DNA of 64,000 bases. It comes from Cheiracanthium punctorium. Taxonomy: Eukaryota > Arthropoda > Arachnida > Araneae > Cheiracanthiidae. Position 1 is the stretch's first letter, and every line of letters begins with the position of its first letter. Location: the NCBI GenBank assembly GCA_038373885.1, contig JAWZYV010014413.1, forward strand, positions 22,190 to 86,189, written 5' to 3'. This document shows positions 1-10,035 of the stretch, in pieces. The notes below the pieces were generated by a model that worked only from the letters and a program-made list of their open reading frames with translations, was not told the DNA's origin and did no database searches. The position numbers and the translations under genes were made by a program.

Positions 1-229
1 GAACAAAATACCTTTCTCTGGCAGCGAAGCCAGCTGTGTCAGCCTATTTCTTCAGCTCTGTGTTACCAAATGGGTTATTACCGCTATGTTTTCGGTAGTT
101 ACATGGAATGATGTCAACGGCTGCACTTTTTCAGCGTTGGGACCATTTAGCCTTTTTTTTTACGACTGTCAGTGAAAACGCTGAAATAAGATGGTTTCCC
201 GGCGAAACCACCGTGCCTCAAAGGGTTAA
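1..229 (-). mobile_element. Diverged end of a TTAA (piggyBac-type) MITE, family 1 relative
   Basis: The stretch ends in GCCTCAAAGGGTTAA, the left terminus of the TTAA MITE family common in this window, read on the minus strand. Positions 108-150 keep the family block with 'caacggctgc' and a Pu/Py hairpin arm. The rest is strongly diverged and runs off the window edge, so the other end is not visible. I take it as an old or subfamily copy. Confidence 0.55.
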
Positions 230-1649
230 ACAAACACAACACAATAGTGCGAGAAAATAAATTTAAACGAATATTTCGCTAGCATTTATCATAACTTAGC
301 AAAATGTTGAGTAGTTTATTAATGAAACTAAAAAATTTTTACTTTCCAGTAATGACTTTTACATTCAGAAGATTGCTATCCCTTTTCACAGAACTGAATA
401 AAAGACCCCCCAGAATTATTTTCATTTTTGAGTAGTTATTAATTTATTTCCTGGGAATAAAACAAAAACAATTAAGTAATCAGTGGACTTTAAAAGAACC
501 CATTAATTGCGACAGCATAGTGTTTACTGAGCAATTAAAATAGCTGTTAATTTCGATGTATTATTCAAAAGATTTACAAAACACTTTCCTCTTGTACTTT
601 TTTCTTTTTATTAAAAAAAATCTTTTCAGACAGATGAATTATTTATATTACCTCAATTACTTTTAGAAATCTTCGAAACAAAAGGTGTAATTTAAAAGCT
701 AACACATCGTGTTCACCACTTTTCACTATGCGGCATGTAAAAATTACGATTAGGTTAATGAAGTGCATGATAGATGGACTTTTATATATTCATGTAATTT
801 TTCAAGTCGTATTTAAAAAAAAAAAGGTAATAATAATTTCTATTCACAATGAAGGCGACGTCAGTTCACACTTGTATCCGCAGTTTAATTACGGAAGTTG
901 TCAATATAATTAAGACAGATAAATGTACGTTGTCATCGCATTTCCCTGTTGTGTGCGGTTGTAAAAACTTAAAAAAGATTTGTTTTGTCGTTAAATTAGC
1001 CTGAAGAGGATAAAGCGTAATTATAAAATATGTGCATTTGTCTCGTTTAAGGTTTTGAGGTGTAAGATTTTAGAGGAAAATAGTCAGAGTTGCACATAGT
1101 TAGGCAGTCATTTTAAAAAGCACGTTTTAAATAAACTAATATATTAATTAAATGAAAATAGTTGGTGTTTTTAAATTATATGACATCCTATTTTCTATTG
1201 CAAAGGGGGAGGGATGGCTGTTATAGCCCTTTTAGAAGTTCAAACTAGTTAATTATCGTATATTAGACTATAAAAGCAGTAAAGTAATGTTTGAATCGCG
1301 TATTTAAATTAACTTGTTGTTTCTCCTCCTTGTAAATTGGCAAAGGTAGAAACTTCTCTTTCTGTGTAAGCTCTTTGCTTCCCGTGAATGGTTTCTGATT
1401 TTTCCGCTGTGGTCTAAGCTTATGTTTATCACGCTATTGAACTGATAGGAGAAAACAGAGTGATTTTTCGTTGTACGGTAGAAATTTCTGCTTTGGCAAT
1501 TCATTTCAGTACTTCACAATGTGCCTATTAGCTAAGAAATATCATATTAAGAGATCCCCCTCACAAAATGATGAAACATAAGGCAAAATATATATTAAAG
1601 AACCGTTAATACAGTGATTTATAACTTATATATTTATATATTTTTTAAA
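230..1649. other. AT-rich stretch without recognisable features
   Basis: Frames here are short (61 and 66 codons) and show no family resemblance. I see no repeat shared with the rest of the window. Confidence 0.5.
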
Positions 1650-1832
1650 CAAGCGGACACTTGCTGATTAGGCATTGTCCACTTCCCGACGGTATTGCGC
1701 TCATTTCATCGTGAGGGGGCCCAGTGGGAGGCCAGCGTTACCCCCTGTGAGGGGACGGACAAGTTAACATCGATGAACAAGCCGGGATTCGAATCCGGAC
1801 CCAAGGCGTGTGTGATGCAAATCATCACATAT
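1650..1832 (-). repeat. tRNA-derived SINE, family 1 (uninterrupted copy)
   Basis: On the minus strand the sequence contains a good RNA polymerase III B box (GGATTCGAATCCCGGC, about 1,777-1,792), then a body with CCCCTCACAGGGGGTAACG and GGCCTCCCACTGGG. The A-box side is eroded, so this is a SINE head and not a functional tRNA gene. Block by block it matches the SINE that flanks the big palindrome at 44.14-44.23 and 55.35-55.45 kb. It is therefore the reference for that insertion's empty site. Confidence 0.8.
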
Positions 1833-1994
1833 CTTATTTTAATTATCAATTACTTAATTGTTAATTATTTCTAAATTTAACCCGTGTTCAAAATTTATTC
1901 TTTGCACTTTCGATTCAGATTTTCTTCGCTCCGTCTGTAAAGTTTTATTTCTGCACCTGCCTTATTTAAAAGCAATCTTCGGTTTTCATTTATT
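1833..1994. other. Short unassigned AT-rich spacer
   Basis: I see nothing here beyond simple AT-rich sequence between a SINE and a dispersed repeat. Confidence 0.4.
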
Positions 1995-2320
1995 CTGAAT
2001 TCATTTATGCTATTTTTACGAGATGTATGTATGTATGTGTGAGTGTATGTGTGCATGTCTGTGTGTAGTTGAGTGAACACGATAGGTCCTAAACTGGCAT
2101 TCGATTGAGCTCAAATTGGGGTACATATGTTATAAAACCACCGTCGCAAGACCGGTATTGATTTCGATGTGTATAGGGACTTACAGTTTTTCTACAGGGT
2201 ACGGCAAAGACTTTCTTTTAAATTAGTGGTTTATGGAGAGAAATTCTTGAAAGTGCGCTAGCGTTTAAACGGTGCATTCGATTGAGCTTCAATTCGGTAT
2301 ATATTTTTTGAATTATTTTT
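1995..2320. repeat. Dispersed repeat with TATG/TG microsatellite and one 173-bp unit
   Basis: A block starting 'ctgaattcatttatgc', then a (TATG)/(TG) run, then a unit with 'caagaccggtattgatttcg' and 'gtgcgctagcgtttaaac', recurs almost unchanged at 22.8-23.5 kb, where the unit is tandemly repeated. Here there is one full unit (about 2,097-2,273) and the beginning of a second. The family is not one I can name. Confidence 0.75.
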
Positions 2321-2784
2321 CCTTTTTCTACTTCACTTTTGCATTTGTAAAGCCTAGCGTTTCAGTTTCGATGTTTTGTTTATGACCATATAAAGCATCA
2401 AATCTATAAATAACATTGGCTTTCTTTTTGGGTTAAAATTTGGCTGAGAATTTTTTTGTTTGTTTTATCCTGTTGGCGCGTCGGGGATTCAAAAATTATA
2501 TAGAGATGTATTTAACGCCTACTAGCGCCTCTTGGCATTCGCACTTTGTTTGGCGTGCTCTTTGGCGTGTTTTGCTTCTGTTACTACTCTCTTCGCTTGC
2601 GTTTTCTCGACAGATTCTTCGCTTTGCTGTTGCCCTGAAAAGCTGCGTCGCTTTGGGGTCTGCCCGGCCACCGCAGGATTTTATATGTTTGATCTTTATA
2701 TATGTTGATATATTAAATAAAATGTAAATGCCACTTTACGATGTCATGCTCTTTTATCACGGCTTTGTCTTGAGGTAAAGATCC
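2321..2784. other. Unassigned stretch with a locally GC-richer patch
   Basis: Positions 2,470-2,680 are visibly richer in G+C than their surroundings and lie in a 95-codon open frame (2,440-2,727) with a Leu-rich hydrophobic run. I recognise no domain, the frame lacks an ATG start, and it is probably repeat-derived. Confidence 0.3.
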
Positions 2785-2978
2785 TGGGTAGTCCGCGTCA
2801 CAGCGTGACAGAGTGGTTCTTAAAGCACTACACCACACCTGGGCGGTTATTTATCAAAAGTGCCATTTTCCTTTCTTTGTCTTAGAAAGACCCCCACGGA
2901 GGGCATCCCACCCCTAGGACTAGATTCCATATGTAGATAATTAGCCTTAATCGCACAACAGCTAATTTGTGTTTCTGT
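2785..2978 (+). repeat. tRNA-derived SINE, family 2 (degenerate copy)
   Basis: The 3' part contains GACCCCCACGGAGG, then 'ctaggactagattcc' and 'agataattagccttaatcgc'. This is the same tail as the SINE inside both palindrome arms (48.0 and 51.5 kb). The 5' part 'gacagagtggttcttaaagc' resembles a tRNA A box. The centre is deleted or diverged. Confidence 0.65.
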
Positions 2979-3054
2979 TTTAAATCCACATTCAAAATGA
3001 TTATTAGCACTAGAGTGCTATTTCGTTCACTCCAGTATTTTCGGTTGACATAAT

Positions 3055-3243
3055 CGCGCCCATCGTGATCCTACCGGGCTTTCTTGTGCATTCCAAAAGA
3101 GGCCTACTGACGTTTCCTCATTGGTTAGATTCGGCCGTTAGATGACGTATCTAAGAGCTGGAACCAATGAGTGAGCATCCGTAGGCCTCTTTAGATGACT
3201 CATCGGAGTGCACAAGCAGGCCCGGTAAAATAACGATCGCCCC
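3055..3243. mobile_element. hAT-type MITE, 189 bp, 8-bp TSD GACATAAT
   Basis: Imperfect terminal inverted repeats of about 75 bp are visible: the left arm has ATCGTGATCCTACCGGGC, and the reverse complement of the right arm has ATCGTTATTTTACCGGGC. Both continue through AAAGAGGCCTAC and CTCATTGGTT. The element is flanked by GACATAAT at 3,047-3,054 and 3,244-3,251. An 8-bp duplication is typical of hAT elements. It has no coding capacity. Confidence 0.8.
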
Positions 3244-3251
3244 GACATAAT

Positions 3252-3951
3252 TTGCGTACAGTTTTTTCGAACATATTTTAGTGGACTTTTGATGAGTTGA
3301 TATAAATTTCGATTCTAAAGAAGTGTTTTATGGAACGAGGAAGACAAATACGGCACATTCATGAATAATGATACGCTTTCCAGCTTAACAAGGAATAAAG
3401 AACAAAAGCAGGGACGGCACAAGGATTATGATACGTTTTTCGATTTTAGCACTTTTATATCTCGGAATCATTATCATATAAGCTAAATTCTAAACTTTTT
3501 TTACATTTAAGTGATTATTCATGAATGTGTTTCTTTTATATACTTTTTTTTTTAATTTTATACTGTCAATGTTCATCTGTTTCTTTCATATATTGCTTTT
3601 TTTTTTTTAAGCCTCAAAATTTCACTGTAAGAGTCCATATGTTCTAACATATTATTTATATATTAAGATTATTATTATGTAATTTTTATGTATCATGTTA
3701 TTATGTATATTGAAAATTATTTACGGTAAGCTTTGGATTTTAAAATAAATGATCCTATGGTCCAGTTAATTTGCAATGTACATTTAATTTTGGTTCTAGT
3801 TTATTACGTCCTATCACGTGGTCTTCTTAATTTTTTTTTCTCTCAGACATTTTTTCTTTTGGGCTTTTTCCAAATTTTTAGCTACACTCTTCTGAGTGAG
3901 TTTGCCCTCCAATGCAGGCATTAGTGGTCAGCCTCTTCTCTAATGGGGGAG
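3252..3951. other. AT-rich stretch without recognisable genes
   Basis: T-rich runs and a 63-codon hydrophobic frame at 3,733-3,924 are the only structure, and neither looks like a real gene. Confidence 0.4.
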
Positions 3952-4015
3952 GGGGGATATTCTATAATATACTAAATCAATAGCTATTGATTTAGTATAT
4001 TATAGAATATCCCCC
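3952..4015. repeat. Perfect 64-bp palindrome
   Basis: Two 32-nt arms (3,952-3,983 and 3,984-4,015) are exact reverse complements with no spacer, centred on AG|CT. The arms run from a G5 tract through 'atattctataatatac' to the centre. It can extrude as a cruciform. I see no second copy in the window. Confidence 0.9.
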
Positions 4016-4614
4016 GCTGAAATCTCAAGGGTTTTATTTACTATTATAAAATAATTGCTATATTGCGTAATATAACCAAGGCTGACACATATTCTTTATT
4101 TAAAATGAAATTCGAAACTTATCTGAAGAGAAAACAGTACTTTATTTAATGCTTTCTTACCTTTCTTGAAAGAAAGGATACCATTTGTGTCTGCTTTAAG
4201 TTTTTACTTTTTTCTGAAACAACCATTCTTTTCAAGTTCTGCTTTTTACTTTAAAAAACAGATCTCTAACCGATGTGTTTGTTACCGCTTCGGAATTTTC
4301 GATAATTTAATCGATTTTCCCTAAATTCGCTCGAGTTGAAAGTTTCGCTTGCTCGTCATTACAAGCATCGGGAAATTCCTCATCAGGGACGGAATTAGCC
4401 CCTGAAAGGGACAAAAATTCATTTGTAAAAAATTCATTTCTAGGTAACCTTCAGTGCCTGATTGTCCAGTTCCTCCCTCAGTTTCCATGGATGGTGCCAA
4501 TGGGGAGAGTACAAAAGAGATACCAGATTCAATTCCAGTTATTCCAGAGTCTTATATTCTACCATAAACCGGACCCTGAGTTTTTCCGCTCAAAATTAAA
4601 ACAAGAAGTGAGTA
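4016..4614. other. Unassigned AT-rich stretch
   Basis: I see no gene or repeat that recurs elsewhere in the window. Confidence 0.35.
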
Positions 4615-4690
4615 GAATTTCGTGAGAGAGAATTTTGTTGAGAGAGAATTTCGTGAGAGAGAATTTTGTTGAGAGAGAATTTCGTGAAAT
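4615..4690. repeat. 15/16-bp minisatellite
   Basis: Alternating units aatttcgtgagagag (15 bp) and aattttgttgagagag (16 bp) occur about five times in a row, directly next to the broken apex of a MITE hairpin. Confidence 0.85.
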
Positions 4691-4699
4691 TTTAGTGAG

Positions 4700-5090
4700 T
4701 AGAGACCCTTTTTTTGACGATAGCTGGCTGTGCGTATCGTCAAAAAAAGGGTTTCTAGATCTGTGGAACGCGATGAACGTTTCGATCGTCCGCCCTCTTG
4801 CTGGTAGTTAAGTCGAGCGATTGCAACGGCTGCCCTTTTTTTCAGCATCGGGCAATTTATCCAGCTGTTCTCGCATTCTTCCATTTTTCAGCAGATGTCA
4901 GTACTGTTAAAAATAATTGTGACCATTTTTTTACGGGAAAGGACGCGCTAAAAAGTAAGACAATTTTTTGAAGAGGAAGTGACGTGCTAAAAGGCAAAGG
5001 ATTCTCGTGGAGCTATGTCACCCGCAACTATTTTTATAGAAATCAAATCTATTCTTCCTGACTGGCAACAGTCCAAACGTCAGAGTTTGG
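4700..5090 (+). mobile_element. TTAA MITE family 1, 5' truncated at hairpin apex
   Basis: This copy starts at the hairpin tip (gacgatagctggctgtgcg...), runs through the right hairpin arm and the unique 3' region ('cgtggagctatgtcacccgc'), and then loses its terminus to a 'gtgttcatttgtag' minisatellite. It forms part of the left arm of the larger inverted repeat at 4.7-7.65 kb. Confidence 0.8.
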
Positions 5091-5170
5091 TGTTCATTTG
5101 TAGGTGTTCATTTGTAGTCATTCATTTGTAGGTGTTCATTTGTCATTTTGGTGTTCATTTGTAGTCATTA
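5090..5170. repeat. Minisatellite gtgttcatttgtag
   Basis: Five or six imperfect repeats of 'ggtgttcatttgtag' replace the normal MITE terminus. They seem to have grown from the GGTGTTC of the MITE end. Confidence 0.7.
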
Positions 5171-5440
5171 ACAGTGCTTTTTATCCTATGAAAATGATGT
5201 ACAAGAGTCTGTAATACGCTCTACTAATGGAAATAGTTCCCCACTGTCCCATAAAATGGTGCTAAAAGCCGCAAATTTTCCGCCGAGGAACATTTATCTA
5301 TAATTTGGTTCCATTGATCAGTTTAAGTATCACAAATCTTTTAGTAATATTTCCTAGTAAAAAGGTTGCTTCCAGTTTAACATAATTTTATGGTTAAATG
5401 ATGAACTAGTTCTATTAATAGCGTTCGAGCATTTAAGCCG
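5165..5440. repeat. Left arm of ~270-bp inverted repeat (partner 6,944-7,215)
   Basis: The sequence from 'taacagtgctttttatcc' to 'cgttcgagcattt' is repeated in inverted orientation at 6,944-7,215 with few mismatches. With the adjacent MITE parts it makes a roughly 3-kb composite inverted repeat centred near 6.2 kb. Confidence 0.8.
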
Positions 5441-5497
5441 ATGGCAACGGCTGCTCTTTTTTCAGTATTGGGAAAGGGTTGCGCCTCAAAGGGTTAA
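5440..5497 (-). mobile_element. TTAA MITE family 1, terminal fragment
   Basis: 'gcaacggctgctctttt', 'cagtattgggaaaggg' and the terminus GCGCCTCAAAGGGTTAA (TTAA at 5,494-5,497) are the left end of the family read from the other strand. Confidence 0.75.
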
Positions 5498-6155
5498 GGG
5501 GATTCGAACCCGCCTCTCTTGATACGCTCGCAGGCGGAGACAGTGCGCAGACATGAAGGAAATCCACATAATCGACCTGCAAGAACGAAGGATGCTCTTA
5601 ACAGTAAAACAAAACAAATAAATAGAAAATAAAAACGTTGTGGTTTTTATTTATTTATATTTTTTATGTAATGGCTGTAAAATTGAAAAAAACAAAAGAC
5701 TGCGTTAAGATATTTTCTTTTATATTTTTTTTTTGTTTCGTGCAATGGCTTTAAAATCGAAAATGTGGGTTATTCTTACTACGGCTGTGTTGACTTTCGA
5801 TTATTAAACCATCATTAAAATTAATACAAATCTTTTCCTGAGTTTTGAATAGATTGGGACGTAATTCAGAATAATTTATGCGAATTTGATGATTTTAAGT
5901 CTAGAATAAAAAAGCGGCTTGGCTTGGCCGGAATTATTAAAACTGGAAAGGATGAATATTTATTTCACTTGAAGAGAAATTCCGCATTTGTTTAGCTTAG
6001 AAAAACCTGCTTCAATCGATCAAAGGTTTGCTGGTAATAATCAAAAATGATTTTCTGTGAAAAGGGGGAAGGTTGAGTGGTTAAGGGGAGACATATTCTG
6101 TAGTTTATTGCGTCTTCAATATCTATACGAATTCGTTAGCCGTTTTTAATAATTA
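5498..6155. other. Unassigned stretch; one B-box-like motif
   Basis: 'ggggattcgaacccgcc' at 5,498-5,515 (minus-strand B box) followed by 'gcaggcggagacagtgcgc' looks like an eroded tRNA or SINE head, but no full cloverleaf can be drawn. The rest is AT-rich with no genes. Confidence 0.3.
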
Positions 6156-6848
6156 CACAGGTTGTCCCATAAAGATTGTATACCAAGCTTTAATTCTTTA
6201 TATCCATTAGAGATAAATGGACAATGTAAATTGAAAGAACGTTCAAAACAAAGTAGGAAACAAAACCACGTTAAGAAAAAAAAAAACCTCTTGCTGATTT
6301 TCAAATGGTGACATTTTTTTAAAAAATCGTATACTATTCTAGTACAAAAACATCTTCCCAATTAGTAAAATGTGTCCCATACACTCGACAAAATTTGAGA
6401 ATTGTATCCTGAAATGTTTCAGAGATATAAAGTTTAATATAGGCTGACTTAAACTACTTTTCAGTGTCTGGCGATTGGGAAAAATCAAGTCGGTTGATCG
6501 CATTTTAGAGATCGCTCAGAAAATACGAAAGTAAAAGATTTTTTTCACTGCAGTAATAAGCTTTTATATTCAGATTCGTGTATCGCTCCTAATCACTTTC
6601 GTTTAACGATATATGATACGTTTTATGATGAAAGGCTGAAATTTTATACATCACCTCATTAATGCATGGGGACACATTTTACTAATGGGATTTTTCTGTA
6701 CGGAGTCATATGTAAATTTTAAAAGTGTCACTTTTTGAAAATTAACGCGAAGAAATTTTTCTTACCTTATTTTGAATTTTTTTGCAATTTACATTATCTG
6801 TAATGGATCAAGAATTAAAGTGTGCTACAATCTTTTTGGAACACCCTG
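6156..6848. mobile_element. Mariner-like MITE, ~690 bp
   Basis: Termini CAGGTTGTCCCATAAAG (left) and CAGGGTGTTCCAAAAAG (right, reverse complement) begin inverted repeats of about 85 bp that continue through 'gattgta...ctttaattct' to 'caatgtaaattg'. The flanks are TA, as in Tc1/mariner insertions. The interior is non-coding. A related copy lies at 38,882-39,591, which shares 'acacattttactaat'. No transposase fragment is seen. Confidence 0.7.
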
Positions 6849-6943
6849 TATAAATGCAACGTTCTGAATTTCACGAAACAAAGAAAATTGTCCTTGATAT
6901 CTGCTTTTTATTTACATTCCTCGTTTTTATAGTAAAAGGTCTT

Positions 6944-7215
6944 AAATGCTCGAACGTTATTAATAGAACTAGTTCATCACTTAACCATAAAATCATGTTA
7001 AACTGGAAGCAACCTTTTTACTAGGAAATATTACTAAAAGATTTGTGATACTTACACTGATCAATGGAACCAAATCATAGATCAATGTTCCTCGGCGGAA
7101 AATTTGCGGCTTTTAGCACCATTTTATGGGACAGTGGGGAACTATTTCCATTAGTAGAGCGTATTACAGACTCTCGTACATCATTTTCATAGGATAAAAA
7201 GCACTGTTAATGACT
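6944..7215. repeat. Right arm of ~270-bp inverted repeat (partner 5,165-5,440)
   Basis: This is the reverse complement of 5,165-5,440, including 'ctaatggaaatagttcccc' on the opposite strand. An 80-bp insertion-like segment with no counterpart separates it from the MITE at 7,288. Confidence 0.8.
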
Positions 7216-7287
7216 ACAAACAATGCTCAATTCCTGCGTCAGTTATATACACACACTTTGTTCAAGAGCTAATTTGAATTGAATACT

Positions 7288-7652
7288 TTAACCCTTTAAC
7301 GCGCAGTGTTCCCGCTCTGGGAACACCAAACTCTGACGTTTGGACTGTTGCCAGTCACGAAGAATAGATTTGATTTCTATAAAAATAGTTGCGGGTGACA
7401 TAGCTCCACGAGAATCCTTTACTTTTTAGCACGTCCTTTCCCGTAAAAAAATTCTCACAGTTATTTTTAACAGTACTGACATCTGCTGAAAAATGGAAGA
7501 ATGCGAGAACAGCTGGATAAATTGCCCGATGCTGAAAAAAAGGGCAGCCGTTGCCATCGCTCGACTTAACTACCAGTAAGATGGCGGACGATCGAAACGT
7601 TCATCGCTTGCCACAGATCTAGAGACCCTTTTTTGACGACAGCTGGCTGTGC
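7288..7652 (-). mobile_element. TTAA MITE family 1, truncated at hairpin apex
   Basis: It begins TTAACCCTTTAACGCGCAGTG, contains the whole unique 3' region and one hairpin arm, and stops at the hairpin tip (gacgacagctggctgtgcc). The second hairpin arm and left terminus are missing. Confidence 0.85.
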
Positions 7653-7659
7653 CATGTCA

Positions 7660-9185
7660 CTAACTAGATAAAAAGCATATTTTTCACAGAATACCTCAAA
7701 TGGAAAATTAAACAAAATTTTTCTTTTACCTATTTTAAAATGCTTTTAACTGGTGAAATGCTGATTTCCTATATAATTTTGGGTCAGAGCATTAAAATTC
7801 TTTAGTGCAGTGCAAGGAGGATGAAGAAATTTCCGACATTTAGTGAATTTTTCGAACTAATCAACTTAAGAATGCAACCGTGCCAATTAACATGGAAACA
7901 TTAAAAATGCGGTAAAGCTTTTTATATATTTAAGTTGCCAATGCGTTGACTTAAATACATAGCTTCCATTTATCGTTGTATCTGTGACACCAAAAAAAAA
8001 AAAAAAAATAATGGTCGGGCAGAAGAATGCATACCAAAACAATTTTTTTTAATTATTTGCTAGCATGGATACCGAATGTTTTTAGTAAGTTATTACCATA
8101 AAGCTATTTGCAAATTAACTCTCGATATCCAGTTTTTCATTCTTTCCCTCTCAGAAACAAACAAGTGAATAAATAAAGAGCATCGTTAACAACAACAAAA
8201 AGATCTGTTAACGTTAGTAGCTGGGTGGTTTGATGATATTTAATCAAGGAATTGTGCGACATAGCGAAAACAAAGAATGAGTTGAAGGGAATTAAATCAG
8301 AGATTCCTTCTGCCAAAGTAAACTTGATTTTTGATTAATCCCCAGAGATAGAAACTTTGCATCGAAAATGCATAACGAGTGGTTTCTAGAAAGAAAAATA
8401 ACTGTTTGTATATGTGAAACGTTCTAATAACGTCTGTCCTATGGTAAAATAAACATTGAAAGATCTTTTTTATCCAGTTCATCACTTTGACAGCACTTTA
8501 ACTGTAAGTGAATGTAAATGTAATTTGAATCTCATTAAGTAAATTATTTTCACGTTCTATAATTTTACGTTATAGGCAATATGATTCGACTTCAAAAGTA
8601 ACGCCTAAATAAGTTAAAAGGTGGGAAATTTTAGAATCTATGAAACATTATATAAGCCGATTTATTAAAAAAGCAAATTCCCATTAAAATCTACTGACCT
8701 TATTTTCCGAAATTACTGTTGAAATTTAGTGTGTGTATTGTCTTAATACAAATCTTCACGTGGGGTATCTGTGAAGGGGGAAATGCTCCTAGAGCTGGTT
8801 ACTTTTGAAGGGGTTCTACTGCGTATTCACGTTACACCTGGAGAAAACTGTCCGAAACTCCAGACCGTTAGATCACAGCTGAGCCAGAACCCTCGACTTT
8901 CACATTTCAGCTGTCTACCATGTGCAGTGTCTTATCCACTTGGTCATGGTATGACTAAATGTATTTTATATCAATTTAAAAATTAAATGAATCATTTACG
9001 CTTTCTGTAAGTTTATGTTGTGGACTATATCAGATGTAGAAATTAGAATATTTAGTTTAGTCTATGAAGTGATCAGTGTCAGCAATCCATTACTTCTCTG
9101 GTCCGTAACATTTATCACTCGTCCGTATACATTATTTAAAAAAATTGCAAATCAAAAGAAATTATATGAGCAATATACAGGCTAT
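7660..9185. other. AT-rich stretch without recognisable features
   Basis: A 17-nt A run lies at 7,993-8,009. No frame has family resemblance and I see no dispersed repeat. Confidence 0.4.
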
Positions 9186-9425
9186 CCGAAAAGTCCTAGG
9201 CACATTTCAAAAATTAACAGAAAAGCAACAAAACTGTTGTATGAATATGCGGTTCGCACAATAATACTTACAGAATCAAGAATTTATATTTTCATCTTAA
9301 AACGAATTACTTCCAAAACGTGTTCATAGATGGCGCTGCATCTCCAGTTTTCAGCAATGAGAGCCAATAGGGATTTTTCGTGAGTTTCAAAGAGCATTGA
9401 CAGTGAGGGAATATTCATTCTAGCT

Positions 9426-9623
9426 GTGGTGACTGCGACTGAGAAAACGCAGTGCGTAGGTTGGTATTTCGAATCAAAATTCACAACTACAGTACTTAGA
9501 AAGTTTCGTAACATGTTTAAGAAAAACTCTCCTAGTCGAAACAGCATTTTGGCCTGGCATGAAAAGTTTTTAGAGACGGGAAACGTTTTAGATAGGGAAA
9601 GAAGGGGTCGGCCACGAAGATAG
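9426..9623 (+). pseudogene. Mariner-like transposase, N-terminal HTH (DUF4817-type) fragment
   Basis: The 65-codon open frame contains KTQCVGWYFESK, then SPSRNSILAWHEKFLETG and the closing VLDRERRGRPRR. This is the pattern of the DNA-binding helix-turn-helix module (DUF4817 type) at the N-terminus of many arthropod mariner-like transposases. The frame opens at GTG, not ATG, and stops after the GRPR hook. At about 9,660-9,760 the predicted C-terminal tail follows (WGELECRFDVV, then KGA and IELS), so the catalytic core has been deleted. A domesticated DNA-binding peptide is possible but nothing supports it. More likely it is a decayed remnant. Confidence 0.7.
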
Positions 9624-9838
9624 GATGAGACTGTACAAGACATGGACATGGATGACTTGAGTAAGTGGGGTGAACTTGAGTGCCGTTTTGATGTGGTTTG
9701 AGCATCAAAAGGTGCACAAATTGAGCTCTCTGGTAACGAAAGGTATTGCTTTCTACATAATAAAAGGTTATACACCTCTCGTAACGTTTGTTTTTTCGTA
9801 CTGTGACGGTACAGCGCCACCTACGAACACAAGTTGGA

Positions 9839-9840
<2 letters not shown>

Positions 9841-9886
<46 letters not shown>

Positions 9887-9891
9887 AAGGT

Positions 9892-9934
<43 letters not shown>
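9841..9934. repeat. Poly-T / poly-A giant hairpin
   Basis: A T tract of about 42 nt is followed by the ~10-nt spacer 'aaacaaggtc' and an A tract of about 41 nt. The two can pair as one long A:T stem. Tract lengths are unreliable in any sequencing technology. Confidence 0.85.
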
Positions 9935-9936
<2 letters not shown>

Positions 9937-10035
9937 GAGAACCTGCGAAGTATTATTCTTCAAACCGCTTATTTATACAATTTGGTTCTTTTGTATGACT
10001 TTTTTTTTTTTTAATGTGTCAAGGACTTATTGATT

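Larger units (their letters stand above)
9186..10035. mobile_element. Internally deleted mariner-like element
   Basis: Long imperfect terminal inverted repeats are visible: left 'aagtcctaggcacat...gcggttcgcacaataatactt', right (reverse complement) 'aagtccttgacacat...gcggtttgaagaataatactt'. A subterminal pair around 'gcgccatctatgaacac' (9,315-9,340 against 9,813-9,840) supports the same boundaries. The interior keeps only the two ends of the transposase gene, and a poly-T/poly-A hairpin lies near the right end. Confidence 0.75.

Noticed and set aside
1770..1800. Functional tRNA gene on the minus strand
   Set aside because: Only the T-arm/B-box is well formed; no acceptor or anticodon stem can be completed, and the SINE body follows directly.
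2440..2727. 95-codon open frame with Leu-rich segment
   Set aside because: No ATG at its start, no recognisable domain, and chance hydrophobicity from T-rich DNA is likely.
5498..5570. tRNA gene suggested by 'gggattcgaacccgcc'
   Set aside because: B-box-like only; no cloverleaf can be drawn.
9284..9820. 178-codon minus-strand frame
   Set aside because: It is the antisense shadow of the mariner HTH/tail remnant and its inverted repeats.
9532..10033. Frames with poly-Phe and poly-Lys
   Set aside because: Produced by the poly-T/poly-A hairpin, not by a gene.
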